A stretch of DNA of 64,000 nucleotides, from positions 1 through 64,000 of the forward strand of contig JAOTON010002079.1 of the NCBI GenBank assembly GCA_034440635.1, written 5' to 3'. The notes beneath the pieces were generated by a model. That model was not told where the DNA came from, made no database searches, and saw only the letters and a program-made list of their open reading frames with translations. The translations under genes were made by a program, and so were the position numbers. This DNA comes from Lepas anatifera (lineage: Eukaryota > Arthropoda > Thecostraca > Lepadidae). Positions 60,601 through 64,000 of this stretch are shown here, one piece after another. The first letter of the stretch is position 1, and every line of letters begins with the position of its first letter.

Positions 60601-61723
60601 GCACTTCAAATAGTTGTAATGACAAAACATGTTGCATATCATTCACGCAGGCTATACATCGTCCGGGAAGCACCCGCGTGCAAGCGCGGCGGAGACAAAA
60701 TTATGCTGTAACCAGTAATAATCCGATGTAAATCAGGACGATGACATTAAGTCAAAGCCATGAAGACATTAACGCCCGAGGAACGGTTGCATCCTGTAAG
60801 AACTACTGGCACTCCTGACCTTTTACACGAAAATTTCTCGGAAACCTTTAGTATGCATTTGATTGCTAACGACCATAGCATAGAAATATCATACTGGCTA
60901 GTTCAAAGTAACAAATTGGAGAATTTCGACATGACCTGGTGTATAAACATATATAACACACTGCAATGTACCGTGAAGAGGCATCAGGACTAAGCCCTAT
61001 CGGTGCTAGCAGCCATAAAAGCGGGCCTACATGTTGAGGTGACGATGCCCTCGCGTAGCCAGTCTAAAACACAGTAGTTTGACTGTTCAGAGTTAGTGTC
61101 GGGGCGCGCCGATAGGATTCAGGGATTCTGGCTCGCCATCATTTCAGCTGATCGGTTTAGACAGCAGCAGTTTTAACCAAGGTAAAACACAGTTCTTGTG
61201 GTCTGTCCACCGCCTCTGCCACCGTGCATGTTAGGAACTGGCGCACTACTGTGCTGATTTGTTGCGGCCTCGGGATTCTCGAGATTTAGACTGGAACTTG
61301 GTGATAGCTGTGGCTTTGTAGTTTCCAGATACAATGATATCAAGTTCACCGCATAGCGTTTTCGAAAACCACCAAAATGTGCCCAATCTTTGTAATTGAG
61401 CAAACCAGCGGGGTAATAGTGGGCGGAAGGGCGGCAGTACGTCGTCTGCCCTCACCTGTCTGAAAATTTCAACCAATCAAATAAACCAGCATGAAACGCA
61501 GCTCCTTTACGGTTTAGGGCATCCCTTTTCTCTAATCTGGCCAGTTTGTGGTTTAGAAGAACCGTAAGGGCTGTGCCGAGATCCGGATTGAATGCGAAAG
61601 TGAAAGTGTTGAGCTCTCCCGCGTGAGCACCTTGCATGGCCCAGCACCGCGTGTTCATGGTTCGTGCGCCGATTCATGCTGAGACATTTGCGATTGTGGG
61701 TGACGGAACTACTCAGGGACAGC
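57672..61723 (+). other. Presumed 3' UTR and downstream DNA
   Basis: G+C-rich to about 58.7 kb, with CTGGTGCCGGACTTAC-type short repeats at 57831-57907, then A+T-richer. A 102-codon minus-strand frame at 59413-59721 and others lack recognisable motifs. I see no gene. Confidence 0.55.
58145..58150 (+). terminator. Candidate polyadenylation signal ATTAAA
   Basis: The first common signal variant after the stop, about 475 bp downstream. Other candidates exist further on (AATAAA near 60090), so the true site is uncertain. Confidence 0.3.
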
Positions 61724-63170
61724 TGCTGCTGGCCCTCAGGCGCCACTGCAGGCCCTCAGGCGCTGCTGCTGGCCCTCAGGCGCCACTGCTGGCTCTCAGA
61801 CGCTGCTGCTGGCCCTCAGGAGCCACTGCTGGCCCTCAGGCGCGGCTGCTGGCCCTCAGGCACGGCTGCTGGCCCTCAGGTACCACTGTTGGCCCTCAGG
61901 CGCTGCTGCTGGCCCTCAGGCGCCACTGCTGGCCTCAGGCACTGCTGCTGGCCCTCAGGCGCGGCTGCTGGCCCTCAGGCGCTGCTGCTGGCCCTCAGGT
62001 GCTGCTGCTGGCCCTCAGGCCCTGCTGCTGGCCCTTCAGGCGCCACTGCTGGCCCTCAGGCGCCACTACAGGCCCTCAGGCGCCACTGCTGGCCCTCAGG
62101 CGCTGCTGCTGGCCCTCAGGCGCCACTGCTGACCCTCAGGAGCCACTGCTGACCCTCAGGGCCACTGCAGGCCCTCAGGCGCCACTGCTGACTCTCAGGA
62201 GCCACTGCAAGCTCTCAGGCGCCACTGCTGGCCCTCAGGCGCCACTGCTGGCCCTCAGGCGCCACTGCAGGCCCTCAGGCGCTGCTGCTGGCCCTCAGGC
62301 GCCACTGCTGGCTCTCAGACGCTGCTGCTGGCCCTCAGGAGCCACTGCTGGCCCTCAGGCGCGGCTGCTGGCCCTCAGGCGCCACTGCTGGCTCTCAGGC
62401 ACTGCTGCTGGCCTCAGGCGCGGCTGCTGGCCCTCAGGTGCTGCTGCTGGCCCTCAGGCCCTGCTGCTGGCCCTTCAGGCGCCACTGCTGGCCCTCAGGC
62501 GCCACTACAGGCCCTCAGGCGCCACTGCTGGCCCTCAGGCGCTGCTGCTGGCCCTCAGGCGCCACTGCTGACCCTCAGGAGCCACTGCTGACCCTCAGGA
62601 GCCACTGCAGGCCCTCAGGCGCCACTGCTGACCTCAGGAGCCACTGCAAGCTCTCAGGCGCCACTGCTGGCCCTCAGGCGCCACTGCTGGCCCTCAGGCG
62701 CCACTGCTGGCCCTCAGGCGCTGCTGCTGACCCTCAGGCGCCACTACAGGCCCTCAGGCGCCACTGCTGGCCCTCTCAGGCGCTGCTGCAGGCCCTCAGG
62801 CGCTGCTGCTGACCCTCAGGCGCCACTGCAGGCCCTCAGGCGCCACTGCTGGCCCCTCAGGCGCTGCTGCTGGCCCTCAGGCGCTGCTGCTGGCCCTCAG
62901 GCGCCACTGCTGGCCCTCAGGCGCCACTGCAGGCCCTCAGGTGCTGCTGCTGGCCCTCAGGCCCTGCTGCTGGCCCTTCAGGCGCCACTGCTGGCCCTCA
63001 GGCGCTGCTGCTGGCCCTCAGGCGCGGCTGCTGGCCCTCAGGTGCTGCTGCTGGCCCTCAGGCCCTGCTGCTGGCCCTTCAGGCGCCACTGCTGGCCCTC
63101 AGGCGCTGCTGCTGGCCCTCAGGCGCCACTGCTGGCTCTCAGGCGCCACTGCTGGCCCTCAGGCGCCATG
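61724..63170 (+). repeat. 20-bp minisatellite, about 72 copies
   Basis: GGCCCTCAGGCGCCACTGCT and the variant with GCTGCTGCT alternate. Larger blocks of several units recur (for example the block around 61900-62160 reappears near 62380-62640), showing higher-order duplication. All plus frames are open, giving spurious 311-residue and shorter frames. Confidence 0.96.
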
Positions 63171-63172
63171 GC

Positions 63173-64000
63173 GAAAAAATTATGTTCGGAACCGACATTG
63201 CACACCCAACGAACTATACAGGACATAATGGAGCATGACGAACACTGTCGGGTAGCTCCCACCTACTCCTACCTAACAACGACTCTATTTCCGAACAACT
63301 TAGCCTTTGATAATGCCCTTTCAAAAACACCAAGTTATCAATAGAAGAATTATTTAGGCTACCTCTCTCCTTGTTGATGAAAAGCATGCGATGCTGAACT
63401 GTCTTTCAAGGTAGGTCGGTGGTACGTTTATGATGGCCCGGTACTGATTTTCTAAATTAAGGGTTTTTTTCTTGAGCTGGGCAGGGGCTTTCATCTCAAG
63501 TGCAATATAGCCTGTGCAGCCGCCATTAGCCTTGGATACTTTGTTTTGACTTCTTCTCCTCTTGGCTCCAAATTACTTTCGAAGCTCTTGTCTTCAGCAA
63601 TATCACCGCCACCTGTTTGACTTAGCTTCGCCGCGTTCACATCTTCTTCTTCCCCGGACAGTTCTCTATTAGCGCCTTGGCCTTGTCATTGAGTTTGGAA
63701 CGCGCGGAACTTATACAAAGTATCACACGCATATTTCTGCAGGGAGTCGGGATTTTACAGGACCCTTGGCAGACTGGTTAAGTCACCTTTCCTGATTTCT
63801 TTACACGCACAGCTCAGGCTATCGTTGAGTCTTTTTCACAGCGCACTGAGCTGCTTTTGAAAAAAGCTTTGAGAGCCACTGGAGTCCGAGGTGAACTGAT
63901 AGTCACGTAGTGTTTTCTGAGGAGTTTTTTTAACTCAAAAGTTTGGAAGAGTGGAGTGTTGGCTGAATTTCTTCACTTGTGGCGATCTCTTCAGGGGAAG
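63173..64000. other. Unassigned downstream sequence
   Basis: No coding, RNA or mobile element signature recognised on either strand. Confidence 0.5.

Noticed and set aside
61636..62571. 311-residue plus-strand open frame rich in LLALRRHCWPSG
   Set aside because: It follows the 20-bp array through all frames; no domain or start context supports a gene.

Overview
The window is eukaryotic, intron-rich DNA from an invertebrate. It carries most of one gene: a plus-strand integrin alpha subunit, spread over 20 coding exons from 1395 to 57671. I assembled the exons by reading frame, GT/AG boundaries and phase. The joined coding length is 2768 nt. It starts with two bases of a split codon, continues for 921 whole codons and ends in TGA, and every junction keeps frame. 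The 5' exons (signal peptide and the first beta-propeller blade or so) lie upstream of the window. An arthropod, perhaps a crustacean such as a barnacle, is my best guess. The basis is the PS1/laminin-receptor-like integrin, the Jockey/CR1-like LINE relics and the minisatellite load; this is inference only.

Layout. 1-1394: upstream intron with a small hAT-like MITE. 1395-10736: three short exons coding the early propeller, separated by introns that hold a TTAA-flanked MITE, SINE-like pieces and a 2.4-kb minisatellite. 10737-29332: an 18.6-kb intron full of repeats (49-bp, 31-bp, 34-bp and 27-bp arrays, microsatellites, LINE relics). 29333-39027: the rest of the FG-GAP propeller, including the calcium-binding blades, and the start of the stalk, with a 1.3-kb tandem duplication carrying tRNA-like sequence in one intron. 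39028-48224: the stalk, with a furin-type RSRR site dividing heavy and light chains. 48225-56318: an 8.1-kb intron with a 5'-truncated LINE between inverted repeats, a second LINE relic, a long (TA)n tract and a 50-bp array. 56319-57671: transmembrane helix, LGFFKR motif and a short glycine-rich tail. After 57671: presumed 3' UTR and intergenic DNA, with a 20-bp minisatellite at about 61.7-63.2 kb.

The most striking observation is that several tandem arrays are built from the gene's own exon/intron edges. Exons 2, 7 and 19 have their acceptor region repeated, and exons 8 and 10 have their donor region repeated. The repeats multiply candidate splice sites. In two cases (exons 7 and 8) an alternative site keeps the frame and would insert 11 or 23 residues. 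In exon 19, any upstream acceptor would lead to a stop just before the transmembrane helix. No other convincing host protein-coding gene was found on either strand; most other open frames are translated repeats.
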